Shown here: piece by piece, positions 43,464-52,310 of the stretch
Layout of the letters: every line of letters starts with the position of its first letter
Position numbering within the stretch: the first letter of the stretch is position 1
NCBI GenBank assembly: GCA_038030265.1
Contig: CM075942.1
Coordinates: 70,746,926-70,810,925 of the forward strand
DNA: 64,000 bases
Origin: Corythucha ciliata
Lineage: Eukaryota > Arthropoda > Insecta > Hemiptera > Tingidae
Direction of reading: 5' to 3'
Notes under the pieces: generated by a model
Told to the model about the DNA's origin: nothing
Databases searched by the model: none
What the model saw: the letters and a program-made list of their open reading frames with translations, nothing else
Position numbers and translations under genes: made by a program

Positions 43464-44864
43464 GAAGTAAAACCGAGGAAGAGGCCTTTAGGTTCCCGTC
43501 AATTACAGCGAAGGGCAAAGCGCGCTTCAGAGCTATCATTTGACGTGGGAACCTCTTATGATTCACAGGAACCTTCTAGGTCGTACCAAAGTTTTTCAGA
43601 AATGCCACCATCAAGGGACGGCAGCTCGACAGGTATTTCTTCATTTCAGAGTGCACCTGTTTCACAATTACCCAGCTCCTCTGATGGCAGTGAAGCATCA
43701 AGTGATTCCAGCCATGCTGAAAATGAGCATATAGAATGTAGGCTGAGGCGTTGGGGTGTTTCGTGCAATGTCACACACGTCCAAATGAGAAGCCTACTCG
43801 CTGAATTGAAGCCATTTTTCCCTGATTTGCCGAACGATCCACGAACTATTTTTAGAACTCCAATCAATGTGCAAACTAAATCCCTTGAAAACGGCAGTTA
43901 CGCTCATGTAGGCGTGGAAATTGGACTAAACGTGAGATCAAAAAGTGGTGTATTGTCAAGTTCCGATACCATCTGGTTGGAGGTAAATATAGATGGTCTG
44001 CCAATTTCAAAATCGAGCTCCATAGAAGTATGGCCAATTCTTGGTAGAACCAAGGATTTTGTTGACTCCCGGCCTTTTCTTATTGGAATATATTGTGGCT
44101 CAAGTAAACCTGCTCCGCTAGAGCAATATCTCGAAGACTATATCAACGAGTTAATCAGCTTGAAAGAAAAGAAGTTGTTTTTTGACGGACGATGGTTCAG
44201 TGTTTTGGTGAAGTGCTACATTTGTGACGCACCGGCTCGTTCTTATTTAAAATGTATAAAATCACACGCATCGTACAGTGGATGTGAGCGGTGTACGCAG
44301 GAAGGGGAACATGATGGTCATCACCTCTTCTACCAAACTGAAGTATCTTCGCTCCGTACTGACGAGTCTTTCGACGAAATGAGAGACGACAACCACCATC
44401 ACTGCATTTCACCTTTATCTTTATTGGGAACAAAATTCGTAAAGCAGTTTCCTCTTTGCACCATGCATCTCGTTTACCTAGGAGTTGTTAAAAGATTTTT
44501 GACAATGATAACTTCAAAAGCTAAAACTTCAGCTAAAATAGGATCACGCAGTGTCTCGGAAATATCGTACTGTTTAGCTGACTTGTCTAGTTTCATTACC
44601 AGTGAATTTTCAAGGAAGCCACGTGGTCTTAATGATTTGTGCCGTTGGAAGGCTACGGAATTCCGTCTTTTTGTATTATACACAGGCGTAGTGGCCCTTA
44701 AGCGCGTACTCCCTCCAGAAACGTATACCTTGTTTTTGTACCTTAGTGTGGCGCTTCGAATTTTGTCCAGCGATAAAATTGGACAAGAGAAATATTTGTC
44801 GCTTGCAAACAAACTTTTGGGTCACATAGCTCACATAAAACTGTTTTTGGTCCAACTTTTGTGA
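43464..44864 (+). CDS. transposase, CACTA-like/Transposase_21-related, frameshifted C-terminus
   Basis: The frame is open from 43,464, just after a TAG that may be an intron end (TTTATTTATTAG|GAA). The true start is therefore probably on an upstream exon: the first in-window residues are basic (RKRPLGSRQLQRRAKR). About residue 150 has DGLPISKSSSIEVWPILG, with the probable first catalytic Asp. A zinc-binding insertion (CYICDAPARSYLK, then HASYSGCERC) follows, then FPLCTMHLVYLGVVKR and RWKATEFRLFVLYTG. Relatives usually have Asp at the position of Cys in LCTMH, so the second acid seems lost. A frameshift near 44,855 moves the conserved C-terminal part (GPTFVTYNVHSLLH ... FSAFPFENYLG) out of frame. 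Confidence 0.6.
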   Translation, partial: EVKPRKRPLGSRQLQRRAKRASELSFDVGTSYDSQEPSRSYQSFSEMPPSRDGSSTGISSFQSAPVSQLPSSSDGSEASSDSSHAENEHIECRLRRWGVSCNVTHVQMRSLLAELKPFFPDLPNDPRTIFRTPINVQTKSLENGSYAHVGVEIGLNVRSKSGVLSSSDTIWLEVNIDGLPISKSSSIEVWPILGRTKDFVDSRPFLIGIYCGSSKPAPLEQYLEDYINELISLKEKKLFFDGRWFSVLVKCYICDAPARSYLKCIKSHASYSGCERCTQEGEHDGHHLFYQTEVSSLRTDESFDEMRDDNHHHCISPLSLLGTKFVKQFPLCTMHLVYLGVVKRFLTMITSKAKTSAKIGSRSVSEISYCLADLSSFITSEFSRKPRGLNDLCRWKATEFRLFVLYTGVVALKRVLPPETYTLFLYLSVALRILSSDKIGQEKYLSLANKLLGHIAHIKLFLVQLL

Positions 44865-44999
44865 CGTACAATGTTCACTCGCTTCTCCATATTTGCGATG
44901 ATGTTAAATATTATGGTGTGTTGGAAAACTTTTCCGCTTTCCCATTCGAAAATTATCTGGGTGAAATTAAACGACTAGTTCGTTCAGGTGCTCGAGTTT

Positions 45000-45834
45000 T
45001 AGAGTACTTGAGACGGTAGATTCATTGCTGGCGAACTTGTGGAGCTTGAATCCTCCGAGTGAAAAGATTTCGTTGAGTTCCTCGCAGAGCCGAATAGCAC
45101 TCTCGGTTGTAAAGGCTCCCGAGACAATGTTGTCGACATAAATATCGCCGCTGCACTGTAAAGAGCAAAGAGTTCGATAAGCACTCGTTGAGCCAAAAAC
45201 GGAGAACTTTTCAATCCGAAAGGTAACGTGGTCAGCCTCGTATTCTTCTATGGGCAGGGAGGAGTCAATCGCCAGAGGAAATGAACGAATTTCCTGTTCA
45301 AGGAAGAAAGCCGAATTGAGCGAAACATTTGCTTGACGTCACACGAGATTGCGACCGGAAATAATCGAAAGTTATCAATGATCTGACCGATATTTGACTG
45401 AAGCGGTTTTCCTGGCAATAATAAATCATTTAGGGCCGTATTCATAGACGTCACTCAAGCTGAGTATTTACTTGAGTGGCTTCAAATCGGTCGTTCTAAT
45501 AAGAGAGTCATCTGCTTTGAATCGAAATAAGTAAATACTCTACTCAAGTGACGACTGTGAATACGGGCCTTAGAGAATTGAAGCCAGTAGTGTGCTCAGA
45601 ACCATTGAATACGATTCGCAGTGAAGTAGTCGAGTTAGGTTTTGCTACCCCGTGATGAGTCATCAAATAGTCACCATGGCTGTTGGTCAGAGATACGTGA
45701 TCTGCATCAATATAGCTCTGCATTTGTGCACTATACAGTGATCGGTAATTGGAATCCCTTGAAAATCTTCTCTCAAGAGTGTGTAAGCGATTTAACGCAG
45801 AAGTCCGAGTCGAATGAAGTTGTAACGGAACGTC
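45000..45834 (-). pseudogene. BEL/Pao reverse transcriptase, broken
   Basis: RT blocks on the minus strand: LRIVFNGSEHTT (45,6xx), NDLLLPGKPLQSNIGQIIDN, AISCDVKQMFRSIRL (first Asp), then at about 45,135 DIYVDNIVSG, where YVDD is expected, so the last catalytic Asp is Asn. A 137-bp MITE (45,433-45,569) splits the domain, and frames differ on each side. Non-functional. Confidence 0.8.
45433..45569. mobile_element. PIF/Harbinger-like MITE in BEL RT, TSD TTA
   Basis: Left end GGGCCGTATTCATAGACGTC; right end read on minus GGCCCGTATTCACAGTCGTC. Both continue CACT(C/T)(A/G)AG and GAGTATTTACTT. It is flanked by TTA at 45,430-45,432 and 45,570-45,572. Removing it (137 bp plus TTA) would restore RT continuity around the LLLPG block, showing it came after the BEL insertion. 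Confidence 0.85.
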
Positions 45835-46440
45835 CGTTCGAAATGGTAAGGACATCATGAAGCGACCCTGATCGTCACGTTGAACATGATCCTGAAAGTG
45901 TTTCTCGCAATAACTGTAACTAGGATCTTCTGGAATTTGAACTTCGACCTCTTCAGATGTTTCTTCAGTGTCCGTTTCCCCGAAAATGATCCAACCCAGT
46001 GCGGAGAGAATGGCTGACGGTCGACCCTTAATGAAGAGAGGTGGATCGCTCAGAATTTCGGCGTAGAACTGGGCGCCAACGAGTAAGTCGATAGGTCCCG
46101 GAGTACTGAAGTCTGGATCAGCTAACGAAAGTGTAGAGAAGCGCTGACCTATCTCGCGAGAAACAGGCGTCGAAGGTACCGAGGAAACTATGGTAGGCAA
46201 AACCCGGGCTGAAAGTGAGAAAGTTGTAGCAGAATTGCTAACCGAACGAAGAGTGCACGAGACTTCGTGCTGAGAAGTAGGCAACCGCGTGTTACCAACA
46301 CTAGAAACCGTGGACGTGATCAGACGTCTGGGTAAATTCAACCGATTTGCGATCTTGTGAGTAATAAAATTAGATTGCGATCCAGAGTCAATGAGTAAGC
46401 GGCAAGTTATCCAGTCACCGGAAGTGATCGAATTTTCGCC
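45835..46440 (-). pseudogene. BEL/Pao aspartic protease (DUF1758-like) and linker
   Basis: The frame includes LIDSGSQSNFITHKIAN near 46,390 (catalytic Asp-Ser-Gly), then DLLVGAQFYAEIL and SALGWIIFGE, the standard BEL protease end. An acidic stretch and a conserved linker (YCEKHFQDHVQRDDQGRFMM) lead into RT. The frame itself is open here for more than 260 codons (45,544-46,341). Confidence 0.8.
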
Positions 46441-46625
46441 CGAGCAGTGCTCAAAAGAACGTGAGGATTAGAGTTTACCCGCGCCGCAAGAGAATGTGCG
46501 CCTGAGTTTTCGGTTGGTGCACCAGAGGTAGGAGCTGAAGGGCTAGAAGGCGAAGGATGAGCGGACGTAGAGTCCAACGGTGCACGAACGGGAGAGATCG
46601 GGCTGCTACTAGAGCCCTCCTGTGA

Positions 46626-47569
46626 TTAGTGTAGTAGTGTGTTGTGTTTCGTGCTACTACAAACACGACAAGCTCCGCGACTCGCGCATTCGGAAGCGCT
46701 GTGGGCTCCTCCACAGGAAAAACAACGTTTGAACTTCTTGAGCAGTTCGTAACGGCCACTTACGTTGGACTTGAGAAACGTGGAGCACTGAAGAATTCTA
46801 TGAGATTTTCTGCTAATCGGACAGACACCTACTGATTTAATGGAAGAAGACGGCGAAGTTGTGCGGGTTTGGACGTTGAACGTCTTGGTAGAAGACGTGG
46901 AAGTTTTTCCTCCTTTGTGAGGGTTATCAGAACACAAATCTGCTACTCGGATTTGAGTCTTTATGAAGTCACACAACTCGGTGAATTTGGGGAATTCACT
47001 GTCTGTATACTTGGATTCGAAAAGTTTGCGTGTTTTGTGATCGATAACACGAAGACTGAGGTGAAACATGAAAAAATCCATTAAATCTGGAACTTTGAGG
47101 TTTGAGAGTGAGATGTAATTGTCTTGGAAGAAATCCAAAAACGAACGTAAGTTAGAAGAATTGTCCGAAGTAAGTGGTTTGAAATCTAAAATTTTATTTA
47201 AATAAAACGAAGCGAAGATTCGAGGATTTGTGTACCGTTCGACAAGTTTCTGGTATGCGATTGAATAGTTCTCTTCTTGAATTCAATGGAACTAAGAATT
47301 TTTGAGGCCTGACCAGTCAAAAGTGTCCTCAAATATGAAAATTTCTCGATCTCGGTTAGGGGAGAGTCATGAATTAAACAGTTGAATAAAGAAATGAAAG
47401 AGGGAAATTCTGTGATTTGTCCCGAAAACTCTTTGATATTAATAGCCGGCAGTTTAAATCTGACGTTATGGATACTAGAGACCCCAACAAAAGAAATGGT
47501 AGTGCAATAAATCGTCAAATTCTTCCCCGGAAACTGAGTTTTCACAAAAAAGGGTCGTGATTCCATCAA
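46626..47569 (-). pseudogene. BEL/Pao gag (DUF1759-like) with zinc knuckles
   Basis: The first frame (47,198-47,569) has LPAINIKEFSGQITEFPSF and EKFSYLRTLLTGQASKIL, the DUF1759 capsid-like region. The second frame (46,626-47,138) continues it and ends in Cys/His motifs: CPISRKSHRILQC, CFSCGGAHSASEC and CRVCSSTKHNTLLH, with a stop right after. A frameshift lies near 47,150-47,190. The true N-terminus is missing. Confidence 0.8.
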
Positions 47570-47570
47570 A

Positions 47571-47749
47571 AACTAACATCTTCGCTCGGAAATTATCTGT
47601 TTTAGCCTTCTATTCCTGATTTTCTATCCAAAAACTGACAATTCTATTCAGACTTTTTCTATTAACAGGGACAATTCGATTTCCCCGGGAAATCGATACT
47701 TGGCATTCAAATGTACAGGGTGACCGACTTTTCAATCAACATCTTGTCT
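47571..47749. other. junction DNA right of BEL gag
   Basis: AT-rich sequence with CCCCGGGAAATCGATAC-type words, partly resembling the repeat at 180-300. No LTR identifiable. Confidence 0.3.
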
Positions 47750-48610
47750 GAGATACGTAAAGTTCAACATTTTTTAACCAAACAATAACGGGTTTTAACT
47801 CAAAACTGACGTTTTTCAACAAAAAAACTGAATATTTCACTCTAGTGTAACTGAATATTTTACTTCAAAACTGACGTTTCCACGCCAAAGACAAAGTTTT
47901 CACGCCTAAACTAAAAATTTCACAGTACAACTTTTAAAATTCAAGTCTTTACGCCCAAAAACTGGTGAATTCCACCTAAAAATGGCGGGTTTAACCTAAA
48001 AGATCAAAAACGAATGATTTTAATTGCAATTAACAGACCACTCAGTACTAAAAAACTGCCGATTTTATCCTTCAATTGGCGATTTTGGTTAAAAAAAACG
48101 TACAATTCCTGGCCGAAGCTGACATGCCCTCCCCCTCCAAATGAAGATGGTACCACAAAACTGGCGATTTTAACCTAAAACTAAACTTTACTGTTCCATT
48201 TACACCCGAAACGACAATTTCCCCTCAAAATTAGATAATTTACACTAAAACTGACAATGTCACACTTTAACTCAAGTTTTCCTCAAAACGGGTGATTTTA
48301 GGCCATTCTGCCTTGAAAACAGGTGATTTCACACACAAAAAAGTGACAAATTCATCGCAAAAGTGACGGTTTTATACCAAAACAGACGATTTCATGCCAA
48401 AGCTGACGTGTTGCCTCATACAACTGATGACGTTAATACAAAACTGGTCATTTTACCCCAAAACTGAATGTTTTAATTCCAAAACTTACGATTTCATCCC
48501 AAAGACGTTTCTAAACTGACGATTTTACCCTGAAACTTGCGGTTCCACCCAAAAAATATCACTTTACCTCAAAACTGAATATTTTACTTCAAAATTGACA
48601 TTTATTTACT
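47750..48610 (-). repeat. unit 3 block, reversed
   Basis: Repeats of about 20 bp with core AAAACTGACGATTTTACCCC, the reverse complement of the 7,600-8,155 type. Confidence 0.8.
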
Positions 48611-48619
48611 TTGTTGGGC

Positions 48620-49440
48620 ACAGATTTTCAGGGCACATAAAGTCAGTTTTAACGATTTCAAGGCTTGAATAGCTATAATTGTCATTTTTAGGGCGCACAG
48701 TCTTTCCAGTTATAGGAGCGAATAGTACGTCCCAAGTCAAGGCGAGAACAGCCACGTTGGCCATTTTCGGCGCTTCGAATGGTCTATTTTGCCATTTTTA
48801 GGGCAGGAGTCACTTGTTCGGACATTTTTAGAGCTCGATTCGTCAGGAAATCCATTTCTAGAGCTCGTAAAGTGAATTCGGCAATTTCTAGGGTTCAAAT
48901 ATAGTAATTTTAGCCATTTTAAATACACGAATCGTCAGTTTTGCTATTTTCAGGGCTGAAATACCTAGTCCATCAAGCCAAGGCCATGAAGTTTGACCAT
49001 TCCTGGTGCGCAAATTGTCGATTTTGCCATTTTCAGGGAGGGAATAATCTTTTTTAGGCATTTCCAGGGCACGTGAAGTCATTTTGGCCGTTTTCAGGGT
49101 TTCATTAGTCCGTCAAGCCAAAAGCGCGCATTATGGTCATATTTGGCTCAAGAATGGCCAGTCTGATCAATTTTAGCGCACGAATGGTCGATTTAGCTAC
49201 TTTCGGGCGGTAATCATGATCTTTTTAGGCTTTTACGGAAGTTCACCAGTCGCCACCAATTTTTAGGGCACGTGAAGTCCAATTTTAGCCATTTTCAAAA
49301 CGTGAATCGACAGTTTTGTATTTTTGGGCGTGAGTTTACTAACTTTAGCCGTTTTCATAGTGCAAATAGCTAGTTTTAACTATTTTTAGGCAGTGAAAAG
49401 GCTGGCAAACCATGTTTTAGTAGGGCGAACCACACCATTT
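48620..49440 (+). repeat. unit 2 block
   Basis: 31-bp units. Variant order is shared with 12,560-13,310 and 21,160-21,400 (AGCCAAGGCC, CATTTTCAGGG(A/C)). The end TTTTAGTAGGGCGAACCAC is as in 13,325. Confidence 0.8.
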
Positions 49441-49684
49441 CTCTAGCACATCTCTTGAGCAAATACTGAATTCGCGTCTGTCTGCGAAAATGGTATTCTA
49501 GGACGCAAAAACGGCGAATTTGGTCTTTGAATTATGCCACCCTTGCGATATCCGTTTTCTGAGCGACAAAACCCGTTGAAAAATTTTTTTTTTTTTATTA
49601 GTGAAATCCGTGAAGTTATTTTTTTAGTGAGCGCCGACGAAACACAATGTGATTATCCTGAAAGATTTGTACTTTCAGAATGCA

Positions 49685-49770
49685 TCTAGGGGTGGGCAAC
49701 TGCCCCACTAAATCTGCATTTTTGAGTCTAGGAGAGGGCAGCTGCCTAGCCCTGCCCCCCTCTGGCTATG
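49685..49770. repeat. GGGCAGCTGCC block, copy 4
   Basis: GGTGGGCAACTGCCCCACTA to CTCTGGCTATGCCTAT; parallels 620-720 in the same orientation. Confidence 0.6.
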
Positions 49771-49923
49771 CCTATGTTCCTAGGTAAATTCGTGCATTGC
49801 AGTTTTTGATCCATGACTCACCTTCATGTTTGCATTTGTGGCTGTGGGTTCGCCGTTCATAGGAGTTTTCCACGGATAAAGTTAGAAAAAGAATTATATA
49901 TATTTTTTTATAATCGGTGCAAA

Positions 49924-50415
49924 TGTGGCGTCTGCCTTAATCTTAGGATTTTAGGAAGGGTTTAATTGCAGAAAGAAATTTTTTGTCTATATCTATATTT
50001 TCCTTAACCCAAATTCACTCACCTTTTGACCCTTCGATTGGGCAGACGGCTGAACGGTAGCTTGACGGAAAGGCACCAGCTCAAGTCCTGAAAAGTACTA
50101 CGATTTCCCCTCTTTGATGGTCCCTCTAGAATGGTCGTCTTCTCTCATTTACTACTCTAATCCAAATGATCCCCCCTTTTTCTTTTCCGCGAACTATATC
50201 CCCTTTTTGATTTTCCCTATTCTGTCGATTCGGCAGTTCCCACGAATTAGCTAGCCTCCTTCATTGTTTTAATATTCTCTTAGATCAAGACACTTGACTC
50301 AAAGGAATGTTATAGAAGGGAGAAAACTAAGAAATTATTGAACAGAAAAGAATAAAAGGATTTAATTTTGCTTTTTTCCGATCCCAAGCCACATGAATTT
50401 AGTTCGGGCGGTACA
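49924..50415 (-). repeat. 3' LTR (492 bp)
   Basis: TGT...ACA ends. On the minus strand it is preceded by a weak purine-rich tract (GAGGCGAGGG near 50,420), the likely polypurine tract. Confidence 0.95.
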
Positions 50416-50933
50416 TCACCCTCGCCTCTGAAGCGCTACGCCCCGTCAGCGCAAACGCTGTTCTTTTTGGCTTCACCTGTCTGCCCGGCTTGAACTCCAA
50501 CCTTCGGCCAATTACCACGTCGAGGGAAGCTGACGGGGGTCTCAAACCAGCCAGTTTCGATCGGAATTGTTGGTATAACGCTCAATGAGGGGCACACACA
50601 AAGGTCGGAGCCAGCATCTCGATCGGCACGTCCAGGGAAGGGCGGAATGTGAAAGGAAAAGAATGTGGTGAATAATACTTTTGGGTGACGGCTCAGGATC
50701 TGAAAAGAAACGGGTTGTTGTATAAGTAGGAATCCTCCCCCCCCATTTTTGGGCTAACTAAATTCGTGAGAAACTGCTGGATCCCTGCCCCCCCCCTTTA
50801 ATTTAGTCGTCATAGTCCGTTCCCTAATGTCAAGCTACCGCCGAAGCCAATCGGAGAGTCCTCAGGTGGGCGCTAAATACAAAAACAATTTAATAATTTA
50901 CAAGTTACACATTTTCGTCCTTTAGTTCACTAG

Positions 50934-50970
<37 letters not shown>

Positions 50971-51123
50971 GATTCCTATTTCTACGCGCACAAAGACACA
51001 GGTATTTAATCCACTTTATTTACATTTTTACTTAGGCTCTAATTAATACTTAGGCTCAAAGTTAATTTTGTTAATTGAATTATTATTTTTACTACGTTTC
51101 ACTATTCACTTGATAATTTTCAC

Positions 51124-51155
<32 letters not shown>
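50416..51155 (-). other. Gypsy 3' region between ORF3 and LTR
   Basis: Contains C runs (50,737; 50,790) and T runs (50,939-50,965; 51,126-51,155). No coding sequence seen. Confidence 0.5.
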
Positions 51156-51156
<1 letters not shown>

Positions 51157-51596
51157 CATTCTCGACCCCGAGCCGCGACCGACTGTAAGGGGGTTGTGAT
51201 AGGGACTGGGAGGCCAACAAATGACGTGGTGATGGGGGCTCGTCTGAAGAAACAGAAGGCCACTATTGCCAGCACTCCCAATATTCCGACTACGGCTCCA
51301 CTTCCACCGTACATAGTCGTTTTCTGAAGTTGGTTGAGCCGGCGACCGTGGCTCCAAGCCCGAATCACAGAAGCCGCCGTTTCGGAACCCGTCGGTAGTT
51401 CAGCGGTGAGCTCGTCCCAGTCGTCTCCACCGAGTAGGGTCACGTCTTCAGGTTTCGTCCAGTTGAAAGAAGGGATGGTTAATTTTCCGATGCTCATATT
51501 TAGCGATGATCGCCGGGAAGAGCGGGCCGCTATTTGGAATTCCGGTCCGTATATAGAGATTCGGCAGGAAGATCGTAGAACCCTGTTCCTGACCAC
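51156..51596 (-). CDS. Gypsy ORF3: small protein with one transmembrane segment, env position
   Basis: 146 codons, minus strand, 0.7 kb downstream of pol. The first 100 residues are hydrophilic, with acidic DDWDELTAELPTGSE. Then comes a single hydrophobic helix at about residues 99-118 (GAVVGILGVLAIVAFCFF) followed by Arg-Arg and a 28-residue tail. One C-terminal membrane anchor with a short basic tail is what envelope proteins of insect errantiviruses end with, but an intact one is near 450-500 residues and no signal peptide or furin site is seen. It could be a remnant, a last exon of a spliced env, or an unrelated small membrane protein. Confidence 0.45.
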
Positions 51597-51668
51597 TCCC
51601 TAGTGTCTCTGGAACCGAACAAGCAAAAGGCTTCTGCCTTCTTCAACATTAAATTATGGTGTTTTTGG

Positions 51669-51770
51669 CATTTTTTTTTTTTTTTTTTTTAATTGAGAGC
51701 CCTCGATATTTAGGTCCGGAGAGGCACCTAGGTCGCCCCCAAAATCCTGTTACCGGTGCACAATAGTTGG

Positions 51771-51801
<31 letters not shown>

Positions 51802-52150
51802 GCCTCTCCCCCCCCCCTTCAAAATACGTTTCCCTTCGGGAAATCTCAGGTTCGTTTTGCTGGACTTTTTATTGGAGAGAGGAGTAAGAGGTCTGTTCTT
51901 AGAAACAACGTCAAGTTTCCTGGTACGCTGCCACCAGAGAGAAACAATTTCTCTCAATGAAGGAGTCCTTCTTTGTAATGTGAGGCTCCTTTCCCTTTTG
52001 TCTTACTATTCTTTACTATTTACACACCTAGTAAATTCTATGTTTTTTGTCTTACGTTAGGTCTACACTTAGTCTTGAAAAAAAAAATAGAAGAGAAGAG
52101 GAAAAGAAGAATTGGAAGAGCAGAAGAAGAAGAAGAAGAAGAAGAGAAAG
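51669..52150. repeat. simple repeats in the Gypsy 3' region
   Basis: T run at 51,670-51,690, (GA)n at 51,772-51,798, C run at 51,810, (GAA)n at 52,121-52,146. They suggest relaxed constraint between pol and ORF3. Confidence 0.7.
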
Positions 52151-52310
52151 AGAACAAAAACTTAACTAGGTATTACTACGTTTTATTTTCTGGGAGAAGC
52201 GCTGCCTAAGCAATTGTAGGCTAAAAGAAATGAATGCTCTAAACCGAATTTTACCTGCTATTATCTAAATACGTACATATAAAAAAAAATCATAGAAAAA
52301 TATTTAATAG

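Larger units (their letters stand above)
42062..44997 (+). mobile_element. CACTA-like (CMC-type) DNA transposon, 3'-truncated
   Basis: An insertion into BEL pol on the opposite strand. The left part (42,062-42,620) has repeated GAACGTT words in both orientations and a 117-bp tandem duplication, as transposon ends often do. The transposase frame runs 43,464-44,864 and continues in another frame to 44,997, where BEL RT sequence resumes. The right terminus is missing. Superfamily is inferred from the protein. Confidence 0.65.
41073..47569 (-). mobile_element. BEL/Pao LTR retrotransposon, degenerate and interrupted
   Basis: On the minus strand: gag (47,569-46,626), aspartic protease (from about 46,440), RT (45,830-45,000), then a foreign DNA transposon (42,062-44,997), then integrase (42,060-41,502) and the Pao C-terminal domain (41,500-41,073). 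RNase H and the pre-integrase zinc region are absent, so the foreign insertion replaces about 400 codons. Stops and frameshifts occur in gag and pol. No 5' LTR: minisatellite-like DNA follows directly right of gag. Confidence 0.85.
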
